Source: CAYSWK01 sp964434735
Lineage (GTDB): Archaea > Micrarchaeota > Micrarchaeia > Anstonellales > Bilamarchaeaceae
Assembly (NCBI GenBank): GCA_964434735.1
Contig: CAYSWK010000003.1
Location: 1 to 60,631 of the forward strand
DNA length: 60,631 bases
Direction of reading: 5' to 3'
A program made the translations under genes and the position numbers. Under the pieces are notes generated by a model. That model made no database searches. It was not told where the DNA came from and worked only from the letters and a program-made list of their open reading frames with translations. Shown here piece after piece: positions 41,608 to 49,363 of the stretch (positions are counted from its first letter, which is position 1; every line of letters begins with the position of its first letter).

Positions 41608-42771
41608 TTATTTCATCATAAACTTCTCAATCTTGTCCAAAGCAGTATTGAGCGTTGGAAGGTCGGTGAGGAACACCAACCTAAAGTACTGACCCGGAAG
41701 CGTTGAAGTAAACCCGCCGCCTGGAACAACGACTACGCCTTCCTTAAGCAGCTCACGCACAAACGTCCAATCATCCTTGTATTTCTTGTTTGTGATTTCT
41801 ATAAATGAGTAGAACGCACCTTTGGGCGACGGAAGGCGCAAACCATCAATTGCATTCACACGCTTAACCAATAAATCTCGTCGTTCCTTCAAATCGTGGT
41901 TCAGTTTCTTCAAATGGTCTTTTGGCCCACGTAAAGCTGCAATCATTGCTCGTTGCTGTTCCCAATTAACCGATAAACGCTGGTTGCAAAGCCGTTGCAT
42001 TGCGTCCTTTACCTTACCCCATCTATCCCCGTGGAATGCTAAGTAACCGACACGTGCACCCGGATACACAAAATTCTTTGACATCGAATTTCCTGAGACT
42101 AAAGGAACATCTTTTGCCAGTTCACGCAAATTAACGTAATCTCCATCAAATGTAAGCATTTCATACGCATCATCGGCAACTATTGGAAGGTTGTATTCAC
42201 CCGCAATATCAACAATTCCCTGTAAAGTTTTTCGTGAGTACACTGCACCAGTCGGATTATTTGGGTTGATAACTACGATAGCTTGAGTAAGTTTGTTGAT
42301 TCCTTTTCGCATATTCTCAAGATCAGGCTCCCAGTTTGACTGGTCGCATTCATAATATCGTTCTTGCCCCATCATGATGCGCTGCTTGGTAAGATACAAA
42401 GGATACGTAGGTGAAGGAAGAAGGAAATTTCTTCCTGGCTCCAACACTGCCTGATAAAAGAAATCAAGACCTTCGGAAAGCCCTGCGGTAACGAATACGT
42501 CTTCGGGGGCAACACGCTCGTACTTTGCAATTTCCTGCCTTAATTCAGGGTCTCCTTCTGAAGGAGCGTAGCCTGCATAATTATGACGCGCCGCATCAAT
42601 GACCGCCTCCTTGATATGTTGAGGAGGTAAAAACCCGTAAGGTGCAGGATCGCCAATGTTAAGATAAATCATTTTCGTCCCGGATTTCTCAATACGTTTT
42701 GCTTCCTGAACGATGTCACGAATCGGGTAGCTTACCAAGTCTGAGCGTTTTGAGGGTTCGATTTGAGTCAT
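41608..42771 (-). CDS. PLP-dependent class I aminotransferase
   Basis: A 387-residue fold-type I aminotransferase (AspAT/AlaAT/aromatic group). INPNNPTGAVY holds the substrate/PLP Asn, VADDAYEMLTF the PLP Asp/Tyr, and SGNSMSKNFVYPGARVGY the PLP lysine (SxSK) with phosphate-binding Arg. Arg in GQYFRLVFL binds the substrate carboxylate. Alanine- or glutamate-pyruvate-type specificity is plausible but unproven. Confidence 0.92.
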   Translation of the reverse strand: MTQIEPSKRSDLVSYPIRDIVQEAKRIEKSGTKMIYLNIGDPAPYGFLPPQHIKEAVIDAARHNYAGYAPSEGDPELRQEIAKYERVAPEDVFVTAGLSEGLDFFYQAVLEPGRNFLLPSPTYPLYLTKQRIMMGQERYYECDQSNWEPDLENMRKGINKLTQAIVVINPNNPTGAVYSRKTLQGIVDIAGEYNLPIVADDAYEMLTFDGDYVNLRELAKDVPLVSGNSMSKNFVYPGARVGYLAFHGDRWGKVKDAMQRLCNQRLSVNWEQQRAMIAALRGPKDHLKKLNHDLKERRDLLVKRVNAIDGLRLPSPKGAFYSFIEITNKKYKDDWTFVRELLKEGVVVVPGGGFTSTLPGQYFRLVFLTDLPTLNTALDKIEKFMMK

Positions 42772-42871
42772 AAAGGTTCACCTGCTTTAAGGATAAAGAG
42801 GAGGTACAAGAACGGATTTATAAGTATTTGGAAAAAGAAAAGAAAAATACGATAAAAAACGAAGTTGCTGT

Positions 42872-43528
42872 TTAATACGTAAATGAACGAAGGCATCTCA
42901 TTACTTTTGCAAGATCACTGTCTTGTTTTAACGTATTAATTGCAAGAAAAACTGCATGCTCAAGTTTTGACTCTGATCCGCTAAGAGCTGGAACTAACCC
43001 CGGATCAAGAAGATTAATATCTGCATTTTTTCCTTTTGCGAAATTAATTTCGTTTCTAAATTGTCGTATAGCTTCAAGAAGAACAATATTTCCTGAAGTA
43101 CTAACTGGAACTAAGCTTGGAACTCGTGCAAGTTGACTTGCTATTTCAAATACGCGATCAACAATTGCAATCGGATCAGAAAGCATACGTGGAAGACATG
43201 AGTGAAGAGCATTTTCTTCATCAGTATCTCTTTTTATTACCCCTGGAAATGCTACTTCTAAAATACCGAAAAGTTCAGGAGTTAATCCTGGTACACGAAT
43301 ATGCGAAAGACCTAATGAAATAGTTTGCTTTACTTCGCGCCCATAAGCTATTCCTAAGGTAAATAAAAAATCTGAAGAAGTTGGTTGATATGACAATATT
43401 GTATCAGTACCTTCTTTAGGAGAAAGTCGACTACTTGCAGCAGTAGCAAAGTCTTCCTTAAATTTTGTCCATTGATCTTGAGTAACGCCTCTATTCCTAA
43501 ATCCTATTTGTTTTTGTGCTCGTGCCAT
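42872..43528 (-). CDS. Unknown helical protein
   Basis: A 218-residue, mainly helical protein. The ATG at 43526-43528 follows TTTTTTAAATTT by about 25-30 nt; an upstream in-frame extension is hydrophobic because it reads through the promoter. No recognised domain. Segments such as LTPELFGILEVAFPGV and LSDPIAIVDRVFEIASQLARVPSLV suggest short helical repeats. It may be a lineage-specific orphan. Confidence 0.55.
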   Translation of the reverse strand: MARAQKQIGFRNRGVTQDQWTKFKEDFATAASSRLSPKEGTDTILSYQPTSSDFLFTLGIAYGREVKQTISLGLSHIRVPGLTPELFGILEVAFPGVIKRDTDEENALHSCLPRMLSDPIAIVDRVFEIASQLARVPSLVPVSTSGNIVLLEAIRQFRNEINFAKGKNADINLLDPGLVPALSGSESKLEHAVFLAINTLKQDSDLAKVMRCLRSFTY

Positions 43529-43611
43529 GACAATAAAATATGTGAGAAAAAATTTAAAAAAGAGTATGGAACGCTCCAAAAATTCCTTGATCAATCATAG
43601 TAACTCGACAA

Positions 43612-44433
43612 TTATTGACTCTTAAGAAAGAGTTTTATGTATACGTACACTCCTGCAAGATACCCAAGATATGCGATGATCCGTATGAGCGAAGGATCAC
43701 CATCATACCCGAATAACGCCTTTGCCATCGAGCCAACAATTCCTTTCTCATGCAACAAAGGATACGAGCCATCTGCGTTGAGAGGAGGATTAATGTTCCA
43801 CACATGATCAATAAGCTTTGGCACAAACCCTGCCTCCGAAAGCTCATGCACTCCGTATGAAAAAAGACCTGCCGCGATGATGATAAGAAAAACAGTGGTG
43901 ACCTTAAAGAAGATCGCAAGGTCAAATTTCTTTGCCTGCTCAAAAATCATGTATCCTACGATAATTGCTCCCACAAGCCCAAGAAGCCCGCCGACAAATG
44001 AAACACTCCCAGTAGTAATGCTTATTCCAGCCATAAAAAGCACTGCCTCAATTCCTTCCCGAAAAACGGCAGTGAACGAAAGTAAAAAAAGCGCAGATCC
44101 CTTATGAGTATCGAGTGCTCCCTTAACATTATTCCTAATTTCATGTGCAATATTCTTGTGCGCGACCATCCACAGGATAAACCAGGTAAGGAAAGCCGTT
44201 GCAAAAATCATGAAAACCCCTTCAAACACTTCCTCGTGCGCCTCAAATCCTCCTTGAACAAAAGAAAACCCGTATGCTACAATGACGGATGCGATAAGGG
44301 CAGTTGCAACTCCTAAATACACGTGCTTTTCATAAGCTTCGTTTTTGGTCTTATGAAGGTAGGCAATCATAATTCCTACAATAAGTGAAGCTTCAATTGC
44401 TTCACGAAACATGATGATGAATTCTGCAAGCAT
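43612..44433 (-). CDS. FTR1-family iron permease
   Basis: A 273-residue protein with seven membrane helices. Two REXXE motifs, REAIEAS (about residue 10-16) and REGIEAV (about 125-131), are the iron-binding signatures of FTR1/EfeU. It imports ferric/ferrous iron across the membrane. A palindromic TTAGGC array lies 50-90 nt upstream, shared with a divergent AAA+ gene, so expression is probably iron-controlled through a DtxR-family protein encoded 2 kb away. Confidence 0.9.
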   Translation of the reverse strand: MLAEFIIMFREAIEASLIVGIMIAYLHKTKNEAYEKHVYLGVATALIASVIVAYGFSFVQGGFEAHEEVFEGVFMIFATAFLTWFILWMVAHKNIAHEIRNNVKGALDTHKGSALFLLSFTAVFREGIEAVLFMAGISITTGSVSFVGGLLGLVGAIIVGYMIFEQAKKFDLAIFFKVTTVFLIIIAAGLFSYGVHELSEAGFVPKLIDHVWNINPPLNADGSYPLLHEKGIVGSMAKALFGYDGDPSLIRIIAYLGYLAGVYVYIKLFLKSQ

Positions 44434-44479
44434 GATAACACCGACATTATTGAAAGCTGTTGGGCATATTTATTATCAA

Positions 44480-44520
44480 CCCTAACATATTTAGGCATGC
44501 CTAACATTATGTGATTAGGC
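44480..44520. promoter_or_regulatory. DtxR-type palindromic operator array
   Basis: TTAGGCATGCCTAA at 44491-44504 is a perfect 14-bp palindrome. CCTAA (44481-44485) and TTAGGC (44515-44520) extend it to four alternating half-sites. The array lies between divergent FTR1 and TPR-AAA+ genes. The core AGGCATGCCT recurs at 46635-46644 over the start of a DtxR-family gene. The half-site TTAGG resembles DtxR/IdeR boxes. Confidence 0.75.
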
Positions 44521-44549
44521 TTATTAAGGGTGGTGCCCATCACCATTCC

Positions 44550-46226
44550 ATGTTCGATATGTTTGAAGACAAGCTGAAAAAAGCAAAAGAACTTGTCAAC
44601 CAGGCTTCGGCGTTTTATGACAAAAAAGACAATGAACGCGCAAAAGAACTCTATTCGCAAGCGTTAGATATCTTTTCTCAAGTTCGAAGTACCAACCCAA
44701 AAGACCCCTATTTTGGAAATGATGGTGTCTTATCTGCAATATATCACGACCGAGGCTGTGCGTATTTTTATATCGGCAATCTCGATTTGGCAGTGAATGA
44801 TTTGTCCCACTCCATTGCGCTCAATAAAAAAAATACGGGATCCTATGTAATGCGCTCTCGCGCGTACGTAAAGCTTGGAAAAATAGACCTTGCAAAAAAA
44901 GACCTCGAATCTGCATTGGAAGTGGCGCCTCTTGACAGCGACGCGCTCCATGACTTTGGCCTTTTATATCACAATCATCTTAAGGAGTATTCAAAAGCAG
45001 CAGAATATTACACAAAGGTAGCTCAACTAGAAAAATCGCCGCTTCGATACATCGCGTATTTCAATAGGGGGCTCATACGCTATTACTACCAAAAAAACCA
45101 AGGCGAAGCGTTTGAAGATTTCAAAAAGGCCATTGAACTTCGGGACACGTATGCACGGGCACATGATATGCTTGGATTATGCTACCAAAACCAGGGAGAC
45201 ACGGAAAAGGCAATACACCACTACGAACGTGCCGTAACGCTTGATCCTAATTTGAGGGAAGCGCAAAAAGCGCTTGAAAACCTCAAAGAAGAAAGCAAAA
45301 AAATGGTTGTAAAAGGAGAAGTTTCAACTACGGACTTCACCGCAATCGCAGGAATGGACGAACTCAAGAAAAAACTGCAAATTAAAGTTCTTGAACCGCT
45401 TAAAAATCCTGAACTTGCAAAAAAATTCAAACAACAAATCGCAGGGGGACTTATCCTCTACGGGCCTCCGGGTTGCGGAAAAACATACATCATCCGCGCA
45501 CTTGCAGGGGAAGCAAAAATGAAGCTCTTTATTGCAAAAGTAAGCGACATCCTCGATAAGTGGGTAGGCAACAGCGAAAAAAACCTCCACATGTTGTTTG
45601 AACAGGCACGAAAGGAAAAACCTTCAATCATATTCATGGATGAGCTTGACGGCCTTGGTTGGAGACGAAGCCAGGAGGACCATTCGTGGGAACGAAATTT
45701 CATTTCGCAGCTTTTGGTTGAACTTGACAATGGCGACGGTAAAAACAATGGAATCATAATCCTTGGTGCAACCAACGCACCCTGGTTTTTGGACGCTGCC
45801 CTTAAACGAAGCGGACGCTTTGGGACAACTATATACGTTCCTGCACCTGATGAAAAAACGCGGATGCACCTCTTTGAAATGTACACTAAGGACTTGCCGC
45901 TTGAACCTAAGCTGCCATACAAGGAATTTGCACGGAAAACACAAGGGTACTCGTGCGCAGACGTCCAAAGCATTTGTGAACGCGCAGCTCAAAAAGCATA
46001 TGAACGCTCCATTTCTGAAAACAAGGAAAGCGTACTTACGAGGCAAGATATAGAGGATTCAATTTTACAGGAACGCTCAGACATTATTGAATGGTTTGCA
46101 AGCCTCCCCCATTCGTTGTCTCTTGACGAAATGAAAACGCTCTACCCTGAACTGTTTGAAGATGTAACAAATATGAAACTGCCTTCGTTCCATTCAAAGG
46201 AGAAAAAAGAACAGATGTACGGCTAA
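44550..46226 (+). CDS. TPR-AAA+ ATPase fusion protein
   Basis: A 558-residue protein. The first about 250 residues hold six or so tetratricopeptide repeats (e.g. GSYVMRSRAYVKLGKIDLA, AHDMLGLCYQNQGDTEKA). Then an AAA+ domain: Walker A YGPPGCGKTY (about 303-312), Walker B IIFMDELDGLG, sensor 1 ILGATNAPW, Arg finger KRSGRFG, and a C-terminal lid (about 465-558). The AAA+ module is of the VPS4/Cdc48/FtsH class, so it probably remodels or extracts proteins that the TPR part selects. No protease domain. The DtxR-type operator upstream suggests control by iron or manganese. A GTG at 44511 is a less likely start. Confidence 0.8.
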   Translation: MFDMFEDKLKKAKELVNQASAFYDKKDNERAKELYSQALDIFSQVRSTNPKDPYFGNDGVLSAIYHDRGCAYFYIGNLDLAVNDLSHSIALNKKNTGSYVMRSRAYVKLGKIDLAKKDLESALEVAPLDSDALHDFGLLYHNHLKEYSKAAEYYTKVAQLEKSPLRYIAYFNRGLIRYYYQKNQGEAFEDFKKAIELRDTYARAHDMLGLCYQNQGDTEKAIHHYERAVTLDPNLREAQKALENLKEESKKMVVKGEVSTTDFTAIAGMDELKKKLQIKVLEPLKNPELAKKFKQQIAGGLILYGPPGCGKTYIIRALAGEAKMKLFIAKVSDILDKWVGNSEKNLHMLFEQARKEKPSIIFMDELDGLGWRRSQEDHSWERNFISQLLVELDNGDGKNNGIIILGATNAPWFLDAALKRSGRFGTTIYVPAPDEKTRMHLFEMYTKDLPLEPKLPYKEFARKTQGYSCADVQSICERAAQKAYERSISENKESVLTRQDIEDSILQERSDIIEWFASLPHSLSLDEMKTLYPELFEDVTNMKLPSFHSKEKKEQMYG

Positions 46227-46600
46227 AGCTTGCTGCGCTCAAGCTTTTCAACCAAAAGCTGGATGGAACGGTTTGTCTCATCACTTATGTAATGCTCAAG
46301 AAGGCACGCGTCTTTATATGCCGTTTTTGATGACACGCCCGCAAGTTCAAAAAGGCGCAAAAATACTTTATACCGTGAATTAAGCACAGATGCGGTTCGA
46401 ATTCCTTCCTCGGTAAGCGCAACTCCCTCGCGTTTTTGATAATTCACCAGGCCTTTTGAATGAAGCTTTTCAAGCATTTCGACAGTCGTTGATGCTTTTA
46501 CCGAAAGTGAAGAAGAGATATCCCTGACTCGAACGTATCCCTTTGATTGGAAAATTTCGTAAATAGCGCGCAAATAATTTTCAGCGGTCCGTGAAAGCAT
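46223..46600 (-). CDS. DtxR/MntR-family regulator
   Basis: A 125-residue regulator with an N-terminal wHTH (ENYLRAIYEIFQSKGYVRVRDISSSL in two helices, recognition VKASTTVEMLEKL) and a dimerisation domain with DACLLEHYIS. Compared with MntR, the EH pair (in LLEH) is kept but an upstream His is Tyr. Manganese or iron sensing is plausible. It ends at the 3' end of the AAA+ gene (4-nt overlap, convergent) and is divergent from a second DtxR-like gene. Confidence 0.85.
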   Translation of the reverse strand: MLSRTAENYLRAIYEIFQSKGYVRVRDISSSLSVKASTTVEMLEKLHSKGLVNYQKREGVALTEEGIRTASVLNSRYKVFLRLFELAGVSSKTAYKDACLLEHYISDETNRSIQLLVEKLERSKL

Positions 46601-46634
46601 AAAAAATATGGTATCACCTTACGTTTAAAAAGTA

Positions 46635-46644
46635 AGGCATGCCT
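46635..46644. promoter_or_regulatory. Palindrome AGGCATGCCT over DtxR-like gene start
   Basis: The core of the 44491 operator recurs here and contains the ATG (46639-46641) of the second DtxR-like gene. Binding would block its expression and possibly that of the divergent regulator; both points are inference. Confidence 0.65.
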
Positions 46645-47091
46645 AAACTAACCATGGATGAGGCGACAAAACTCACGTACCTTGCCGTGTTGTACGAACT
46701 TGAAGAAGAAGGCAAAAAACCAGCCCCTACGCTTGAAATTGCAAAACGGCTTTGCGTAAAACCGGCAAGCGTTTCTGAAATGCTTACCAAACTTGCAAAA
46801 GAAAAACTTATTGAACACGCCCCTTACAAGGGAACAAGCTTGACTCCCTCAGGAAGAGAACTTGGAATACGCGCAGTACGCCGCGCACGACTCGTAGGAA
46901 ACTTTTTACACACAAAACTCAACCTCTCAAAAGAGGAAACTATCAAGGAACTTAAAAAAACGCATTTGGGTGACCAAACGGATGTTGAATTGTGCAAGTT
47001 CCTCAAACGGCCCACTGAAGATAGCATAACCCATAAACCGATTCCGCATTGCAGCAAAAAAATAAGCTGCGAACAATGCCTCAAATCTTAA
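46639..47091 (+). CDS. DtxR-like regulator with altered metal sites and Cys tail
   Basis: A 150-residue protein. The wHTH (THLEIAKRL-like APTLEIAKRLCVKPASVSEML) and dimerisation helices are of the DtxR type. The usual ligands in RHRLLE and EAxxLEH are replaced (RARLVGN, ELKKTHLGD). The C-terminus has HCSKKISCEQC, three cysteines that could bind metal or a cluster. The start overlaps the shared palindrome; a promoter ACGTTTAAAA lies just upstream. It probably regulates itself and the FTR1/AAA+ genes. Confidence 0.75.
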   Translation: MPKLTMDEATKLTYLAVLYELEEEGKKPAPTLEIAKRLCVKPASVSEMLTKLAKEKLIEHAPYKGTSLTPSGRELGIRAVRRARLVGNFLHTKLNLSKEETIKELKKTHLGDQTDVELCKFLKRPTEDSITHKPIPHCSKKISCEQCLKS

Positions 47092-47735
47092 AGCGTTCGA
47101 GAAAGGATAAGCCCGATCATACGCTTAATTTCCTGCTCTACTTTTTGGTAATCCTTATCTTCAACAACGTCTTTTGCAAAACGGGTGACGAGCCTACGAT
47201 CGCCATCATCAACAAAAATGGACGTAATGGGCTCGATGCTTTGAGTAGTCATAAGGGGGGCATCAAAAATGTTGCTTGAATCTATTAGCTGTTTAAGCGA
47301 TGCAACGTCCTCCTTTGAAAACGAATGGTTGTAGTCATGTTCCTCGCCGACCTGATTGCCTTCATCATCACGCTCAAAATTGGTGACAACCAAATGCGCC
47401 GCACCCGTATCATAGATGAAAAATGCGATATCGTGCTCGGTATCGAAGAAAACGTATCGTATGAAAAATGCCGTTTCACCTTTTTTCCTGCGATCGATAA
47501 CTGATAATTGGCCGCCGTATCTTCCGTCTAAATACGTAAAATGATCATCAAGCAAAAGCGAAAGCTCGGTAAGCTGCTCCTCCGTGTAAGGATACCCTTC
47601 CTCAAGCTCAGGCAGCTCAAGCGAATGAGGAGCTTGCGTAATTTCCCTTGAAATCCTGTTAAGGAGCGAAAGAAGCTTGGTGCGCTTGCTTTCGCATTCC
47701 TTCTTAAGTTCTTCAACAGAGCCTTTTTTTGACAT
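47088..47735 (-). CDS. Unknown acidic protein
   Basis: A 215-residue soluble protein. A charged N-terminal helix (about 1-35) precedes an alpha/beta domain with FFIRYVFFDTEHDIAFFIYD and GAAHLVVTNFERDDEG strands, then an acidic helical end. No family recognised. Convergent overlap of 4 nt with the DtxR-like gene. Confidence 0.6.
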   Translation of the reverse strand: MSKKGSVEELKKECESKRTKLLSLLNRISREITQAPHSLELPELEEGYPYTEEQLTELSLLLDDHFTYLDGRYGGQLSVIDRRKKGETAFFIRYVFFDTEHDIAFFIYDTGAAHLVVTNFERDDEGNQVGEEHDYNHSFSKEDVASLKQLIDSSNIFDAPLMTTQSIEPITSIFVDDGDRRLVTRFAKDVVEDKDYQKVEQEIKRMIGLILSRTL

Positions 47736-47797
47736 ATGATCAGCTTTAAAGATGTAATTGGGGAAATAGCATAAAAACTTACCTTAGAGGGATTGAC

Positions 47798-48091
47798 ATG
47801 CTTAGCATAGAAGGCAGCAGTGTGGAAAAAAACGGAGAACATATCGCACAGTTTGACCGAAGCGCAATTTACGATGAAACAGGCGGCGTGATTGTAAAAA
47901 TTCAAGGTGGCTCAATCGTCAACCAGTATGGAACCATGCTTGCCAAAGTAGAAAAGGGCGCAGTCGTTTCATCTTCAGGCCATGAACTTTCGCGCATGGG
48001 CACAGTACGCAAGAGTTTCAACAACGCAAACTCACTTTCCGATGATGTTGTTGGGGCATTATGGCTTGTGCTTGTGAAAGGAATGCGCTAG
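47798..48091 (+). CDS. Small beta-rich protein, unknown
   Basis: A 97-residue protein. Repeating short strands (EHIAQFDRSAIYDETG, GVIVKIQGGSIVNQYG, TMLAKVEKGAVVSSSG) recur about every 16-18 residues, like a small solenoid or 5-/3-fold beta repeat. The end is a helix. It could bind ligands or form polymers, but no function is seen. Its stop codon overlaps the stop of the convergent gene. Confidence 0.55.
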   Translation: MLSIEGSSVEKNGEHIAQFDRSAIYDETGGVIVKIQGGSIVNQYGTMLAKVEKGAVVSSSGHELSRMGTVRKSFNNANSLSDDVVGALWLVLVKGMR

Positions 48092-48912
48092 CTTGTTCTT
48101 GAAGCCATTGAATCAAGCATTTGCGCGTATTTAACCTCTTCAGCAGATGCAGCACGACATTGTAGTGCATTGGGAGGAAACGAAGATTCCCATGGCTCTT
48201 TTGGCTTACGGAATAAGACAAGCCACTCGCCTTTGACATCACCTTCAGCATTTCTATGTCTTTGATAGAATGCAAGGCCTACGGGAACAACGTGCTTGAA
48301 ATCGCCCTGCCCCCATTCTACGTATTCACGTTCAGCAGGAGGATCTGGTTTTGTTGAAGGTGGGGGTCCCCTTCTTTGAGGTGCAGGCTATGAAGCGGGT
48401 TTTTGAGGAGCTGGGGATGCCGACGCTGGACTTGAAGATTGTGGAGAAATTTGTGCTGACGGAACGGACTTCTTTGACGGAGGTGAAGGTCCCATTGCCA
48501 TAAGTTCCTGTGCTTTTACAGAACTTAATTCAACAAAATGAACGTCTGCATTTGGAATAAACCCTTCCTTGATAACTGTTTCGCCAGTTCCAAGCATACG
48601 GCCGCTAAAAAAAGAATACGTTCTTCCACTCGGTTCAAACGCGTCATGAACTACGCCAAAAGGCTCACCTTCACGTGGAGATTCATTTGAACGCCTACAT
48701 GCAACTTCAGAAGAAACACATACTGCAAAACGAACTTTTTGATCATCAAGATCTGAAAATGCTGCTTCAACCGCGGCAAATGTGGAACCTGCAGGTCTTA
48801 ATGCATAAACCCTAGAAAAAACAAATTCCTGTCTGGGTGTTTTCCCCAAGTCTCTTCCTTCAAGTGCATTCCGTTGAACGGTTGCTGATGATGCTCGTGA
48901 TGTTGCGTACAT
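48088..48912 (-). pseudogene. Unknown gene interrupted by in-frame TAG
   Basis: The frame from 48912 runs 174 codons to TAG at 48388-48390, then continues in the same frame for 99 codons to a second TAG at 48088-48090. The part after the stop lacks ATG, GTG or TTG for about 80 codons, so it cannot start on its own. The TAG falls in a Pro/Ala/Ser-rich linker (ASASPAPQKPAS, stop, PAPQRRGPPP), and the downstream part (YVEWGQGDFKHVV, GEWLVLFRKPKEPW) reads as a real domain. Most likely a nonsense mutation or sequence error; readthrough is possible. Product unknown. Confidence 0.65.
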
Positions 48913-48982
48913 AGTATCCCTCGAATATCTGTCGTTTTGAAAGGATTAACGTGAAATTTTGTTTAAAAAGGAGTGTCACAGA

Positions 48983-49019
48983 ACTGATCCAGTGACTCAC
49001 GATGCTCGTCACTAGCCAG
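48983..49019. repeat. Palindromic dispersed repeat, copy 1
   Basis: CTGATCCAGTGACT, loop, GTCACTAGCC at 48984-49017. Arms AGTGAC/GTCACT form a hairpin. Same framing as the copy at 49364-49403; the two flank tRNA-Met in the same orientation. Confidence 0.7.
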
Positions 49020-49070
49020 TTAACTTCTTTGGAAGTTACCGGTCCGCTGATCGTTTCGAGTTCTCAGTCC

Positions 49071-49084
49071 TGAGTCTTGAGTTA
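49071..49084. repeat. 14-nt repeat TGAGTCTTGAGTTA (copy 2)
   Basis: Exact match to 11853-11866. Here it follows a CTCAG-TC-CTGAG hairpin about 100 nt upstream of tRNA-Met. Confidence 0.5.
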
Positions 49085-49151
49085 TGTAATTTATCCGTCC
49101 TTAGGGAAAGAACATACGCTTTAAACCCTTTTTGCCCAAAATAAAAGATAC

Positions 49152-49180
49152 GGAACTGTAAACAGGAAACTGTAAACAGG
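49152..49180. repeat. Short tandem repeat next to tRNA-Met
   Basis: GGAACTGTAAACA and GGAAACTGTAAACA lie in direct tandem just 5' of the tRNA-Met gene, probably in its leader region. Confidence 0.45.
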
Positions 49181-49223
49181 CTCCTGCCGGGGTAGCTCAG
49201 TTGGCTAGAGTGCTCGACTCATA

Positions 49224-49282
49224 TGCAACGCATCATGAGTGATGAGGTTTTTACCGATGATAACACATGAACACTCTGAGAC
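49224..49282 (+). other. Anticodon-loop intron of tRNA-Met with C/D-box-like motifs
   Basis: A 59-nt intron at 37/38. It contains a GTGATGA (C-box match, about 49239-49245) and CTGA (D-box match, about 49276-49279), 30 nt apart, as in the C/D guide RNA within haloarchaeal tRNA-Trp introns. A CATCA-TGAG-TGATG hairpin competes with the C box. The guide role is inference. Confidence 0.7.
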
Positions 49283-49306
49283 ATCGAGAGGTCGCGGATT
49301 CGAAAT

Positions 49307-49347
49307 CGGTGCGCGAGACTGAGTGCTCGAAACCGAAAACGGATATC
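49307..49347 (+). other. T-arm intron of tRNA-Met
   Basis: Removal joins GAAAT to CCGC and gives a perfect T stem; the cut may be one base later because C follows on both sides. The intron folds with CGGT/ACCG and CGAG/CTCG stems. Confidence 0.8.
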
Positions 49348-49363
49348 CCGCCCCCGGCAATTT

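Larger units (their letters stand above)
49186..49359 (+). tRNA. tRNA-Met(CAU), elongator type, with two introns
   Basis: Acceptor GCCGGGG (49186-49192) pairs with CCCCGGC (49352-49358), discriminator A at 49359. D arm GCTC-AGTTGGCTA-GAGT. Anticodon arm CTCGA-CTCATA/A-TCGAG, anticodon CAT. T arm GCGGA-TTCGAAA-TCCGC. A 59-nt intron (49224-49282) lies at 37/38. A 41-nt intron (about 49307-49347) splits the T arm at about positions 61/62; without it the 3' half of the T stem and the acceptor do not join. Mature length 74 nt without CCA. GCCGGGG is typical of archaeal elongator tRNA-Met; tRNA-Ile2 is unlikely. Confidence 0.9.

Noticed and set aside
48388..48390. TAG at this site as pyrrolysine codon or general TAG reassignment
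   Set aside because: TAG is used as an ordinary stop by several genes here (for example cutA, map and the 47798 gene), and no pylT or pylS is visible. Readthrough stays possible, but recoding of TAG in general is not supported.
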